Source of the DNA: Exophiala sp. HKRS030
Taxonomy: Eukaryota > Ascomycota > Eurotiomycetes > Chaetothyriales > Herpotrichiellaceae
NCBI GenBank assembly: GCA_023897205.1
Contig: JAHWDD010000003.1
Coordinates: forward strand, 8,063,665-8,127,664
Direction: 5' to 3'
DNA length: 64,000 bases
The notes below the pieces were generated by a model. That model searched no databases. It worked only from the letters and a program-made list of their open reading frames with translations, and was not told where the DNA came from. Position 1 is the stretch's first letter; each line of letters starts with the position of its first letter. A program made the position numbers and the translations under genes. This document shows positions 12,656 through 24,953 of the stretch, piece after piece.

Positions 12656-15600
12656 TATCCACTCGATGCGTCGCAGTCGTCGACGGTGGACGGCAAGGTG
12701 AGTTTAGTTGACAAGTCGACGAATCTGCAAGGCCTACGGAGTAGGCGCATTGGCTCACGTGCTGCTTGAAGAACACGTGAACAACTACCGAAGAATCTCG
12801 GGCACGTGCTCAGGCAACACTCCCACAACTCTCTTTCAGCCTTGACCGCACGTAGTACATTCCTCTACCTAAATGATCTCTTCAACACCCCAGCAAAATG
12901 CCCTTCAACTCTAGTTGAACGTTCAATCTTTTGACACTGGTCTCATGGACTCAGTAGTTCCGATTTTCCGGAGCTCCGTCCTCGTGGACACGTTGGGTTT
13001 ATGGGCGGCCATGCCAACTTAAGACAGAGGCGTTGTGAATCCTTCTGCATATGACAGGTCATCTTGGCCCCGTCCCACAAGTCCAGGGGTTTCGTTCGAC
13101 TCGTAACCCGCAGTCACAGTCTTCTTTGGAGTGCAAGAAAGCAGCGTGGCACGCATCCTATGGCCAACTACCCCGCTTGAAATCGCGAGCATTCCATGCT
13201 ATTGTAAAAGGCACGGCTTTTCCTCTGTGCGATATCATATCCCCTCACTGGCAATTACCGCCTCAATCCCAGTCTTTCTTCATGGCATTTACTATTTAGG
13301 CTTGCGTATGGAGTACATTTCCCGCCAGAAAAGCCACCACGCCATGGCGACGCCACCATACAGGGGCATGACCGTTGGAAATTACTGTACAGAGGGCACT
13401 GCTCCATTCGGTACACTCCCAGGTCAACTGATCTCAAACTGACGACGCCGGAGGAACATGTCTTTATCTTCCACATCATAATGTCAATGGAATCAAGGCG
13501 CATCGAACATGACGGTGGGACTTGAGACCAAAGCATTCAATCATCTTGATCCAAGACTTGCTTCGGGCATCAGCTCAGCTGTGAACAAATGTACGCCTCC
13601 AGGTCAGTTGTAAAATCGCGAATGCTGTCACGCCGGTGCTTTGCTAATGCACATCCGCTTACCCCACAATCAAAAATCCAACCTCCTACATAATCTGTAT
13701 GCAGGAACGGCAAATAACAATGACTGGCGATTCTTCTCTTGCACATATACTGTCAGTACGAACTATTTGGACGAATGGTCCCATGACGTACGCAAATGCC
13801 GCATTATCGCGTCTCCTGTAAGAATGGAGCCTTCGATAAGCGGTAGTCGCTTCGGCTCGCATCACCTTGCATACAGCCCAGAAGAATCGGCTTTAGCCAT
13901 TGAGCCAGCGAACCCTGGCTCTGTATAGTCTACAGTACGACCCTGCATCAACAACACGAAGCTTTCACACGTCCGAGCCTGACAAGACGTCTTTTGTTCA
14001 AGATGGACCAACCCAGATGCGGGCACACTGGACACCCCAGAAGGGAAAACTGTTGTTACACAGGCTATCGCGGCCACGTATCAAAATGCCATCCCTCGCC
14101 AAACAGGGGTAGATCCCGTCCCTACGTGGTCTTGATCTGCACCAACTGGACTATCAATATCACATCCGGTCTAGAGCGGTCCATGAAGAGGATCAATTCG
14201 CTAAATAGTACAGACTCCAACGTCGATACGTGAACCGCTGGCATCATACTATTTGAGCCTTTGGCTTGGACGCAGGGCTTTCAACTTCCAACCGATGCCT
14301 CAACACAGAGTAAGTCGAACACATCTTGCGCCAAAAAATCAGATGACATGGTTTTGAAGGTGACTTGGGACTCTAGAGCATCTATTCGAGCCAAGTTGGG
14401 CTCTTGAAGCCCAAAATTCACACTGGGACGATGTGCGTCCGCGCCTGTTGCCCCTCGACGTGCATGCCTGCCAATGGAATCTGCAATCTGAGCGCATCGG
14501 ATGTACCCAGTAGACTCAGATGTTTGACCGATTATAATTCCCGATCCAAGTCAAGACTTTCATCAGTCGTTTCTCAAAGCCTTCGGGCCTCGCTTGCGCT
14601 TTTTAGTCTGAAACCTTACCGAGATAGAGCACCTCGTGTCCGAGATACAGCGAATTTCTCGGGCCTTCAAGATTCCTCAACCCCTCCTTGGACCTTGGAT
14701 CTTGATCGTCTTGCACAACTCCTCGAATGCAAATCAGCTAAGCGAAGGATTTCTTCGCCCGTGGATGTCACCTCCGAGTCCGCCCACCGCCGCAACATGC
14801 TGGTACGGCGCGCCACAGAACCTAAGGCACCGCTTCAACTCATCCATCACGTTGATTGATAATGCCAATCAGTGCATCCTTGTCACCAACCGGAAGCCAC
14901 TGCCAGTGAAGCTTGGAAAATCGATGTTAGTTGCGTAACCAACAATCTCCTTAGTCAACGAGCATCATGTATGCAGTCTGCAGTCTTGAATGGCCATTCA
15001 ATCCGTATGTCTGGGCACACAGATGCCCTCCAGGCCGTAATACAGGATTTTGATTGCAGATGGTCCTCAGTTCTCACCATGATGCAGCCAAAGACTGCTC
15101 AGGCATGCTACCTGATCCACTTGCATGCATTGTGAAGTACCATGTGCTGACGTTCTTTCTGGCTGTCCTGAATGTGTCAGGGCTAAAGTTGCCTCTTGAA
15201 ATAACAATAGGAGTTCGTTCGCTTCACAGCTGCCATCCTTTGACCTATTCTGGCTTACGCTCGCTCTCGACAAAATGTGGGATCTGCCAGGGCTGGAAGA
15301 AGTTCCTGTGGCTGAATTACTCGTCATTAGTCCCAGCCATACCAGGGATGAACCCATTTCAACATAACCACAGGTGTCCACTAGGGCATTCGGGTATGCA
15401 GTTATTTCTAGGGTTTTACGGTACAACCTCAACCCTGGGTGGCTAGCCTTGGTCAAGATGTGCCGAAAATACCTGGAGCTCGTGAGCGATCGTCTCAAGG
15501 GCCACCAGTGCAATCCACCAGCGAGGAGATCGTGTGACAGTCAACATACATTGACGCATTCGAAATATCCAGTTATTGGTGCCAGGTTTCTCATTCTCTT

Positions 15601-17882
15601 CCATCCTTTGCGCTGAGAGGCTCTGGCTCCCAGCAATCTATTTCGCGGCAAAGATGTTGAATGATAGTATCAGCTCGGAGAAACTCGAATGGTAGACCTG
15701 TGGAGGGCCCATCTCGGAAGAATAATACATGTCATGGCCCCTCATGGTGAGATCCACACACCGCTCTACAGTCGCAGTCACAGTCCTCTAAGCGGGTTAG
15801 GTCCCAGAGAGAATTTCTCTGCTGGCGCCTCTGAATATTTGGATCCCAATTTGAGCCCGATCGACATGTACATACAAAGACAGATCTGATCCGTCATTTT
15901 CACGACATCTGCTTGTCGGGCATCGAAGTCGGACAAATAAACCTGGTGTGACCACAAAACCACGTCAGTGGTTGATCGGAAGAAGTTGTCCCCGGGTGCG
16001 TGGCGGTCTTCTCCCTCATCACCTAGAGCGTCTTTCCTCAATCAACGTCAAGCACACAATGCATTGATCGTCTCGAAACTTCTCATACGGACCTTTCTAA
16101 AATGGCTAACGTGAAATAATATCATGCAGTACACAGCTTTATTGCATCATTGCATCATTTAGGGGAATGAATTCGCAAGGTTAACGAGCGGGTTTTGCCT
16201 CCAAGCCAACGGAAATCCCGCAATGTTGTCCTAGAAGGACTAGACTCGAGACTTTATCAACCTTGCCCGTCTTGCGCACAACCCTTGCGGCGAACCTAAA
16301 GAGAACGTCTTCTGCATCCTGGTCAGATTCTCATCAGGACATCGTCTTTTCGTGTTCAACAGTCTGAGACTACACGTTGTTGGGCTTCTCTATCCAAGGA
16401 CCAGATTGTGTCGAACCCCTGGCTTAAGCGGAAGTGCTCGCTTCAGGCACAGACTGGAATAAACGACGTACACGAAAACGCGTTGCTCTACATTATTGAT
16501 TGTCTCCATCAGCGTGTAGCAACTGAACGACAGAAATCTGGACGAAATAAGGCCCAGACTATATAGCGGTATATGCGACCGTGCGGCCAGCATTATCAAT
16601 AGCAAACCCGAAGCAGTCCAACTCCTGGTCAGCACACCGCTGCCGATAAACTATCAACGGTGACTTTGCTGGCGTATAGACTACCACCACCTTGGTTCTT
16701 TTGTCTGGCTAAGCTTGCAACGAAGCCCATCTACGCCGCTCTCGTGAGACTAGTTGTCTCACTTTGAAGACGTGCGGCACAACCGCTCCAACTTGACTCT
16801 ACAGGCTTCTAAGACATTAACGGCGAATCAAGAAGCCGTTGCTGTTCCTGGTAGTCTTGGTCACTGAATATCATCCCCGGGGTTTTCAAGAATCTTCTCC
16901 TGTCACTGGGATCTGATTCAGATCTCTCAGTCGGCCCCAACCGCCCAACTTGTCTTCATCTCAACTTCACGCACATCTTTGTTGCACGCTATCGACTCGG
17001 CATTGTCGAAGACCTGCCTTCTAGTGTATTACTGCACTCCTCAATATTGTCTCGACCCCGCGGGATTTAGGAAGTGGCCTGGGAGATATTGTTTGTCAGA
17101 GACGTTATCTGTACTCAGGATGATATTCTGGCCATTCATATCTTACCTCTGCATTGTATTGTTGTTTTTTAGGCGTCCTTGCTCTGGAGTACATTACTTG
17201 ATCCCAATAGAGGATCTTGAGAGGGCTTGTCAGGAGAGGACAAAGGTTAAGAGGCTTGCAGGCATCCGAGACGAGGCCAAGCTGACCATCATATATCTCA
17301 GAAATCTGTTGATGTGCTCATAGATACACCTGTCCTAGACCAAATCTTCTATGAGATAGTGCATCTACATCAATTACGTCGCCTGCAAAAGCCAAGGGAG
17401 GTTCACCTCGACTCCACAAAGGGCAACCATACTGTCGGTATCGTGTACACGGGATAGCCTCTCACGGACCGATTTTACACACCAAGCAAAACACCACCAT
17501 ATCTGAATCGATTTGCTCCAATCTGGTGCTTCACTACTCCTTTCAACCTTTGCAAGTGCCGGAACCAAGGAAACTGCCACTTTGAGCGCACTTTCTCAGA
17601 GAGATCAAAATCAAAACTGCTGCCACAAATTCAGGCTCCAAATCTTCCCCAGACTTTGTTTCTATCTCTATCTGACTTTCTCCATTACCTGGTCCTCCAA
17701 CAGACTTTTTTCATCATCAACCACCACTCATAACCAAAACATCCGGCGTCGTCATCATCAACCTCATCATACATTGTATTGATATTGTTGCTTGCATTTC
17801 CAAGCTCGATCCTGGTCCTTGCGGCAACCGGACGATCCGCCACATCCCTTTTTCTACTGCGTACCTCGAACCCAAATCGTCC
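12656..17882. other. Long gene-free stretch upstream of the velvet gene
   Basis: About 5.2 kb of mixed, not AT-rich sequence. All frames are short (under about 150 codons), lack recognisable motifs and are not joined by convincing splice sites. TACGGAGTA occurs at 12735-12743. There are no long terminal repeats, target-site duplications or transposase motifs that I can see. The last ~250 bases are pyrimidine-rich and look like promoter/leader for the velvet gene. The stretch could hold a long upstream regulatory region or an unrecognised noncoding RNA. Confidence 0.5.
17640..17882 (+). promoter_or_regulatory. CT-rich promoter/leader of the velvet gene
   Basis: A pyrimidine-rich strand with TCATCATC and CCACCACTC runs, then an ATG-free stretch up to ATG 17883. 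CT-rich tracts just upstream of start sites are common in filamentous fungi. The role is inferred from composition and position only. Confidence 0.4.
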
Positions 17883-19765
17883 ATGTCGGACTACATTCGT
17901 CATTGGGAATTGAGCCAAACCAAGTGGAACGATTCCAAGAGGTAGACCATGATGCATCGCTTGCCTTCTATCCGACACATGGAGCTGACCGGTATTGCTA
18001 ATAGTAATGGAAGCTTCTTTGAACTAAGGGTCATACAAGCCCCAAAGCAGGGACGTGCTAATCCTCCTGTCCCAAGTCATGAAACGAAAGGATCTGGACT
18101 CGACAACAAGAGACAGAAAAAGGATGGCAAGAATGTGGCAAGTGACAATAACCCAACAATCGGTAATGGCACAGGACAAAAAGCAAGCTCAGCAAATCAA
18201 GGCAAGAAGATAGCGAGCCCTGCTAAAGGCTAGTTGAATACCAACAAAACTTCAGTCACATCCAAATGCTAACACGACAACCTCAGTACGAAATAGGGCT
18301 CCCCTCGATCCTCCTGCCGTCGTCGAACTTCTCATGCATGACGATGACCCGAAGTTCTATTATCGCAATTGTCCTCATATCATGTGTGCTGCCACCCTCT
18401 ATGCTGTCAACCCAGATGGTTCTCTAAGCCAGGCAAGACTCAGCGGAACGACGGTCTCCTCGATGCACAACATCAAGACAAAGCCTGACGGCAATAGTAA
18501 GTGTTCAAACATTCTAGCATCGGAATCTCATGCTGATGTGAACGTAGACCATGCATTTTTTGTGTTTCAGGATCTTTGTCCCCTATACCCTGGGACATAT
18601 TTATTGTCGTTCACGGTCTTCACCATTGGAACCGAAGGCATGAAGTCCATGCAGACTATTTCCTGTGATCCTTTCGTAGTCACCGAATACAAAGCCGCGG
18701 CCCCCACTTTGCCACCCGCCACCCCTTTGACGAAATCGCTGGCTGATAGCGGTGTGAAGTTGAGACTCCGGAAAGAGCCTGCGTATGTACCATTCGTTGA
18801 GATTGGCTTCCCATTACTGATGGTGGTTCAGGAAACGCAAGACAGGCACACCTGATTGGTCTGCGGGCAAATTACCCCTTGGTGGTCCACTCAACGAAGA
18901 AGGAAGAAGACATTCCAATGGGCTGCTCTCGCGAGGCCCGTTGCCAGCCAACCCGTCCATATTGCATAATGGTATCATGAGAGCCCCAACGGCAGGTGAA
19001 AACATCGAAGACCGAGTCGTCTTCGAACCCCAAGGAAGTTTCAGTGGGCAACAACTACCCTTGCCTTGCTCTTCTTACTCGACGGTCCAACCTCAATTCT
19101 CGAACATAGCTGGTCCCAGCACATACAACGGCCCGACGCAGGTTGACTTCAACATGCTTCAGTCTTATGTTTCGCCCGTATTTGCTCAAAACACCGCATC
19201 CTTCTTTTCACGTGGCTCTTACATCCATACAAGTCAGAACGCCATGTTTGGAGACTCAAATGCTGGTAACAATGCATCCAGCTCATGTTACGAGCCAATG
19301 AGCATGGGAAATGGGCGTAAGGCCAGGGAGAACTTGACAATGTCTTCTAATGGCGGTTATGTACGCACCGATCAAGACCACATGATTCCTTCCATTGATG
19401 GTTATGGGCACAGAAGTGCCAGTTTCGATATCACCCACAGTCACCCGACAACAACTCAGGGCGGTACCATGACCATGCCAGATCATGCTATGTATGAGTC
19501 AGCACCCCGTGGCAGTTTGTCGACCTTGGACAACAACAGCTACGTGGTGAGCACACACAACAACATGAACATGACAGTCAACAACATGTTCCCAACCAGC
19601 ATTCAAGGAAATATGACCACATATCATAGTATTTTCCCTCCTGCCGCTCCAGGGAATATGAGCGTGATGGGCAACACTTCGTATGCGACCGCGAGTGGTC
19701 GAAACGATCACATCGCAGCTTGGGAACACGCTCCAGAGGGTGACCGTGTCACTGGCATGATCTGA
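17883..19765 (+). CDS. Velvet-family regulator (VosA/VelC-like)
   Basis: A nuclear velvet-domain DNA-binding protein that links development and secondary metabolism in filamentous fungi. Exons 17883-17941, 18005-18228, 18287-18496, 18548-18782 and 18832-19765 give 553 residues. Velvet blocks: FELRVIQAPKQGRA, RAPLDPPAVVELL, CPHIMCAATLY, LSGTTVSSMH, HAFFVFQDLCPLYPG, then TPLTKSLADSGVKLRLRKEP. A basic KRKT follows, and a Ser/Asn/Met-rich tail of about 300 residues ends the protein. Odd points: about 55 Lys/Ser/Asn-rich residues separate GRA from RAPLDPP, which are normally close; the intron there (18229-18286) has a GC donor but a good CTAAC branch and exact phase. Start: ATG 17883 requires a GTAGAC intron (17942-18004) and is the first ATG after the leader; ATG 17949 (552 residues) avoids that intron and is nearly as likely. 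The subclass (VosA, VelB or VelC) cannot be fixed by eye. Confidence 0.85.
18229..18286 (+). other. Probable GC-AG intron in the velvet gene
   Basis: AAAG|GCTAGT opens and CCTCAG closes a 58-nt segment with an ATGCTAACAC branch site. The upstream frame hits TAG three bases into it, and removing it restores the velvet frame exactly (G + TA gives Val-Arg-Asn-Arg-Ala-Pro-Leu-Asp-Pro-Pro). No GT in a suitable position gives an in-frame join. Confidence 0.55.
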
Positions 19766-20407
19766 TTATGTCTTTGCCCGTTCAGAAATGGTGCCATGAG
19801 TCATGCTTCCATCCAGGACATTGATCTTGTCTGCGATGATTTCTTGGCTCCGATTATGATTGTCATGAGTTTTGACCTAGAGATACCCCAAATGCTACGA
19901 GGCGATGCAAGCTCTGCCTGGAAAGTAGAGGTGTTTTGGAATATGGATGGATAATCAAGTCCCAAGGACCAAAATGGATCTTTCAATGGTGGATGAGGAT
20001 TGAAAAGATGGAAATGGAATGGATTTTTTTGTAATTGTTCAATTGGTTTCTGGAAACACATAGATGGTTAGTTCATATGTACTGGCTGGTTCTTCGAAGA
20101 TCACGTCGGCTCATAGCCAAAATGATGGTTAGTCTTGACCTGTTTCTGGAACTGTTGCATACCATAGTCTAGAGTATCTCCAATTGTAGGATCCCCTTCT
20201 CATGAACTCAGACCGTGCCGCTCTATCGACAGGCTGGGAGCGTCCACCCTTTATAACAGAGATGAGTCATTCCAAAGGGGTCCTTCACAGGCGCTTTCTC
20301 CCCTTCTTTCGCTCCCTTCTCATAGGTACTATCATGTCATGGCTCCTCCGTAGCATGACCCACCTACCTACCTTCCTACCTTTCTGACTCACTACCTTCT
20401 TGCCTGA

Positions 20408-20469
20408 CCTAACCTAACCTAACCTAACCTAACCTAACCTAACCTAACCTAACCTAACCTAACCTAACC
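20408..20469. repeat. (CCTAA)12 interstitial telomere-like array
   Basis: Twelve uninterrupted CCTAA units plus CC (TTAGG on the minus strand). The usual filamentous-fungus telomere unit is the six-base TTAGGG; this array keeps a strict five-base period. Confidence 0.95.
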
Positions 20470-20598
20470 ACACCCACCTCCCTACCTGGCTATCTGGACC
20501 GGCCAACCAAGGTCCCTGCAAGGGGATGGAGGAGTGGTGAAGACAAGGGTGAGCGAGGAAGAACGACTTCGAACTCGGGGAGAGAGGAAGGGAACAAG

Positions 20599-20730
<132 letters not shown>

Positions 20731-20758
20731 GAGGACGAGGACGAGGCAGAGGGAGGTG

Positions 20759-20787
20759 AACGTGGACGTGGACGTGGACGTGGACGT
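20759..20787. repeat. (GTGGAC)n hexanucleotide repeat
   Basis: Roughly five GTGGAC units directly downstream of the GA tract and a short GAGGAC run. Together they make a compound microsatellite. Confidence 0.9.
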
Positions 20788-21171
20788 GGAACGTCAAGGG
20801 GGGACGAGGCTGAGAGGGAAGATTGTTGTCTCGGCTCATCGTCGTTGTTGTCTCCGAGGGGGTACGGATGAATGCTTGAGAGTCGTCGAGTCGGCACCAG
20901 CGTGGATACCGTTATGATAGCCGACGTAGAACATGACTATAACCATGACCGTGACCATGACCTCTTGAAAAGGACCCAACCACACAGCCAGACCTCATGT
21001 TGAGCTGCAAGGCTGTAGCGGCTCAGGTCAGCGCAACTGCGATACCGATACTCCTGGTTGGTCTGGTGGACATTGTCGAGGCGTCGTCGTTCAAAACGGA
21101 AAGGCGACTTCGGCGTCCGAAGCAAGATCGTGTGTTTGTCTGCCTATCATGGGTCATGACACCCGTCCGCC

Positions 21172-21203
21172 CGCCTCGTCTCGCCTCGTCTCGTCTCGTC
21201 TCA
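21172..21203. repeat. CTCGT-type pyrimidine-rich repeat
   Basis: Imperfect CTCGT/CTCGC units (CCTCGTCTCGCCTCGTCTCG and on). Short, with no coding context. Confidence 0.8.
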
Positions 21204-24200
21204 CAAAGGAGGATGAAAGGATCGAATGTTGTGAAGAATCGACGGTGGTAATAGGGAGGTTTTTCGAGTTTTATACACCTCCATGACTGCGTCGATGTGG
21301 AATTTTCTTCTTCTGCTGCTGCTGCTGCTGCCTGCGGTTCCCCTTTTCAGCTGTCTGTGCTTTCTCCAGTTATTTGAGACAGTCTCCTTTGTCTATCCAG
21401 AGTATATACTTTATGCAAGAGTGGTAATGTTGAAGTCACGAGGCGGCGTCATGAACTTGTGCCAAAGTGTGGTTCGTCGTTGCTATCCCCGTTTGGTCGA
21501 GATTAACCATTCGCCACAAGTCAGTGCTCTCTTTGAAGGCAAAAATCATCACAGACGATGATCTATTTCGGGATGGCCACACATAGTTAATAACCGGGAA
21601 ACTAAAGAGGCAACAGGGCGGCGAGTGCCACAAGGCGAAGTGGGTGAACCAAAGATGAAGGGATTGCCAAGCTTTGAGAAGTTGAAGTCAGTACTTTATC
21701 GACCAACTCTGATAAAAGGTTAAGCGACTATCCACATCTTTCTGATATTCTTGCCTTTTCCATGATTTCTACGCGAACCTCCATCAGGAAAAAATTTCAG
21801 TTCGAGCTTAGCGTTTGCGGTACTACAGTCCTGATTGTCGGGGTCAGGGTCTCGAAAGTTGCTGAACGGGGTGGAGGTCCTCCTCGTGCCATTTGTGTTG
21901 TTGGAGCCACACATGGTAAGCGAATCAGGTGCAGCATGGCTCAAGTAGCTATAGGATTGCGTGTATATCTATTTGTTCAGTAGTCTCCAGTTCCTGCACG
22001 TCAAAATATGCTTGCGCATCGCTGTGACTTTCTTCGAAAACCTCTTTGACTGTTGAACTTTCTATGTCGCATGAAAAAACTTGGCGAGGGTCAAATCTCT
22101 ACTAATGTTGAACTCACATGGGATGAGGAGAGCTCTGTAGCCACGATTCGCGCTTCAACCACATGTCTCGGGCCTTTGTATATTTGATACCATCGAGAGT
22201 ACCAACATGTGCATTCTTAGACTTGTTCCGACTGCGAAGTACAATGAAAGGACATGAGAACCAGCAACAGGATTACGTCTTTGGTTGTGGTTCTGGAACG
22301 TCGATACAAAAAGAGGCAGGATGGAATAACCTCCACAGACTTCAACAATCAGGAAAGAAAGTCTGTCAGACCCATTAGACCCAATTGTAGGTGGGCCGGT
22401 GTTTCATGTGGGGATATTACTCACAATGTAAGCCTGGTCTGATGTCGAAGGCTGTGCTAGTATAATAGCTTGCACAATAAAAACCTTGAAAATGCTGCAG
22501 AACCAGCAATATGTTCTTGATTTCACACAGAAAATCTGATGAGAATATAGTAGGAACACTGCTCAACGATTCAAAGTCAGATTATCTGAGATGATTGATG
22601 CCAAATTTGAGGATTGAATGCATATTATGTGCCTCGAGTAGGAAGTGTCAAATAGCATATGACAGCAATTCACCGTAGTACCGAACATTGTCGAACTTAG
22701 GGTTGGACAGATTCGACTCAAATCAAAGAAGAAACGAACAAAAGTGTCCACCTAGAGTACGCAATCGAAATCTCAATGACTGGAGCCTGGAGGGTACTCT
22801 AAACTCTCCGTAGATGCGATAATATCGAGAAGGCGCGTCCTTTGACTGCGTAATGGCTCAACATAGGTGTGTCATGGCAGGCAGTCTCCAATCTCGAAAT
22901 GTTTGTTGAGTGGCGAAGAGCCGAGCAGAATGTTGATACTCAAACATCAAGAGGAGTTTCTGTAGACCATGGTCACACGAGTGGATATTATTTCGTCAAA
23001 CACGCCCCGATCCACATCTGCTATGCAATAATCTGCACACCACTGAGCAAGATGTTTTGATAGGAGTCCGCTTGGGCTGTCAGCTATTAGTGTGGTATGA
23101 TAGTCTCGAGGTTCCATCTCAGACTCAGAAGTAGGGGGTGTGGAGATTGATAGTTCCTGCCACTTGGGAATTTCAAAAATGACTCACAAAAGCAGTTGCA
23201 ACCTGTTGAAGACAGAAGATATCGACCTCGTGTACAGCACGGTATTCGTGATACAGATCAGCAAGATTTATTCGAGCAGAAAGTCAGCGGCGATGCAACA
23301 AAGTGCACGCGACATATTCTTGAGTCATGGCCATGGCTTCTTCTTCTTCTCCGCCCACCGAACGCCCCCTGCCGTCCAATATTGTATCTGAGACTCAGCT
23401 CAGGCTGTGTACCCCCTTGCAATGATAGCAAAGACGACTGAGAAGGTTCGGGAACAAAAAATGGTCAGTCGTGAGCCTTTCTCGGATGCTGGATGCTGAC
23501 ATCGACAGACCTGATGCCTTGGGATATCCGGAAGCCTCTTTGACTTTCCTCTCCGATAACCGCAGACATCCATGGTAGCCAGTCGCTGGTTAATGGTAGA
23601 ATGGTTCTGGGTAGTTCTATCAAGGCTAACCAAGTGGCGAGACGATATTCCTGAATTTCCGTTGGGAAGAGATATATACTAGGAGAATAAAGGGTCCGTC
23701 TCCTAGAATATCTGCCATCGGGGCGCCATGAAACTGAGGTTGATCATACACCGTGTCTGTCGGACCTCAGTCGTATATCGCCTTCGATATCTCGATCCCC
23801 CAGATACATAAAGGCTGTCCAGAAATAACTCAAGAATACCGGCGCTGGTGGCCATTGACTGCCAAAGAACGCCCGTATGAGCCAGGCCATTCTTGATCAC
23901 TGTCGTCTTGACGGCCATGAACACTATTGTGTGCATTCAAATGACAAGTACATTTTGCAGGATTTGCAGATACCACTCACCTTTTCCTTTCTCAGAAGTC
24001 GTCCATTCGTGAGTGTGAGGCACTAAACGAGCAAGGAGTCGAACAAAATGAGAGTGTTACAGGAAGTGGACGCAGGGTGCCCATAGGACTCTCTAGCAGA
24101 CGAATAAGAATGGGAAATGTATCTATATCGACCGTCACAGGTTGACTTAGATATCTTTGTCCCACTGACCGAGTGTGGGAATCGCCGCAAGCCGATAGGC

Positions 24201-24953
24201 AGGTCAATAGGGAGTAAAGGGGATGCAAACAGAATGCAACGACGTTCAACATTCAAATTAGATAAGCACACTAACCCCATCAGGGCAAGCGCACAACCCG
24301 CAAGGCTACGCGAGGCTCCCTTAGCACAGTGGTTCATGGCCTCGCGAACCGTCACTGATCGACATTCAAGGTGTTGGCAGCCACGCTAACGAGAAATCTA
24401 GAACAAGATTTTTCTAGTCACTGCGCTCAATATGTGTTCCCAGGAAATATGAGCAATCCTCATCTGTTGTCATATCAAAGGTTTTGAATATCTCTTCCTT
24501 GAAACACTTGAGATCTTCCTTGTCTTTAGCGAAGACGATCGTACGCTAGCGAGAAATCTACAGTACGGATAGTTGATCGACTTAGTCGCAGACTGCAGCT
24601 TGTTAGAGAGCAAGGAAATGCCTTTAGACACTCTGATAAATCACGTCTCCGTCTCCATCGTATTCATTATCTCCGTACACATATGCACCACTACCTCCAT
24701 TCGCTATTTGCACCAACCTCATCCCGCACCAGAGGCGGGGCCGAGGGCGGCCCGTAAGTACTACTAAAAGCATCTATCTCCATCTCCATCTCTATCTTTA
24801 TCTCGCCGCCGCAACCATCAAGCCGTGGTAATACGCCACACCCAGCGTCCGTGCATGGGTCAACCGCGCGTCTGCCGTGAGTGGTAAGTCGAGAATAGCT
24901 TTCTGTTTGGTGCACGTTTTGTTAGTTTCCTGTTCTCGATTGCTTGCTATGTC

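Noticed and set aside
13000..16700. Several 80-150 codon frames suggesting genes
   Set aside because: No motif, signal peptide or compatible splice sites; frame lengths fit chance in DNA of this composition.
24280..24400. tRNA-like TTAGCACAGTGGTTCATGG (A-box resemblance)
   Set aside because: No seven-base acceptor stem, no anticodon arm and no GGTTCRANYCC B-box at the right spacing.
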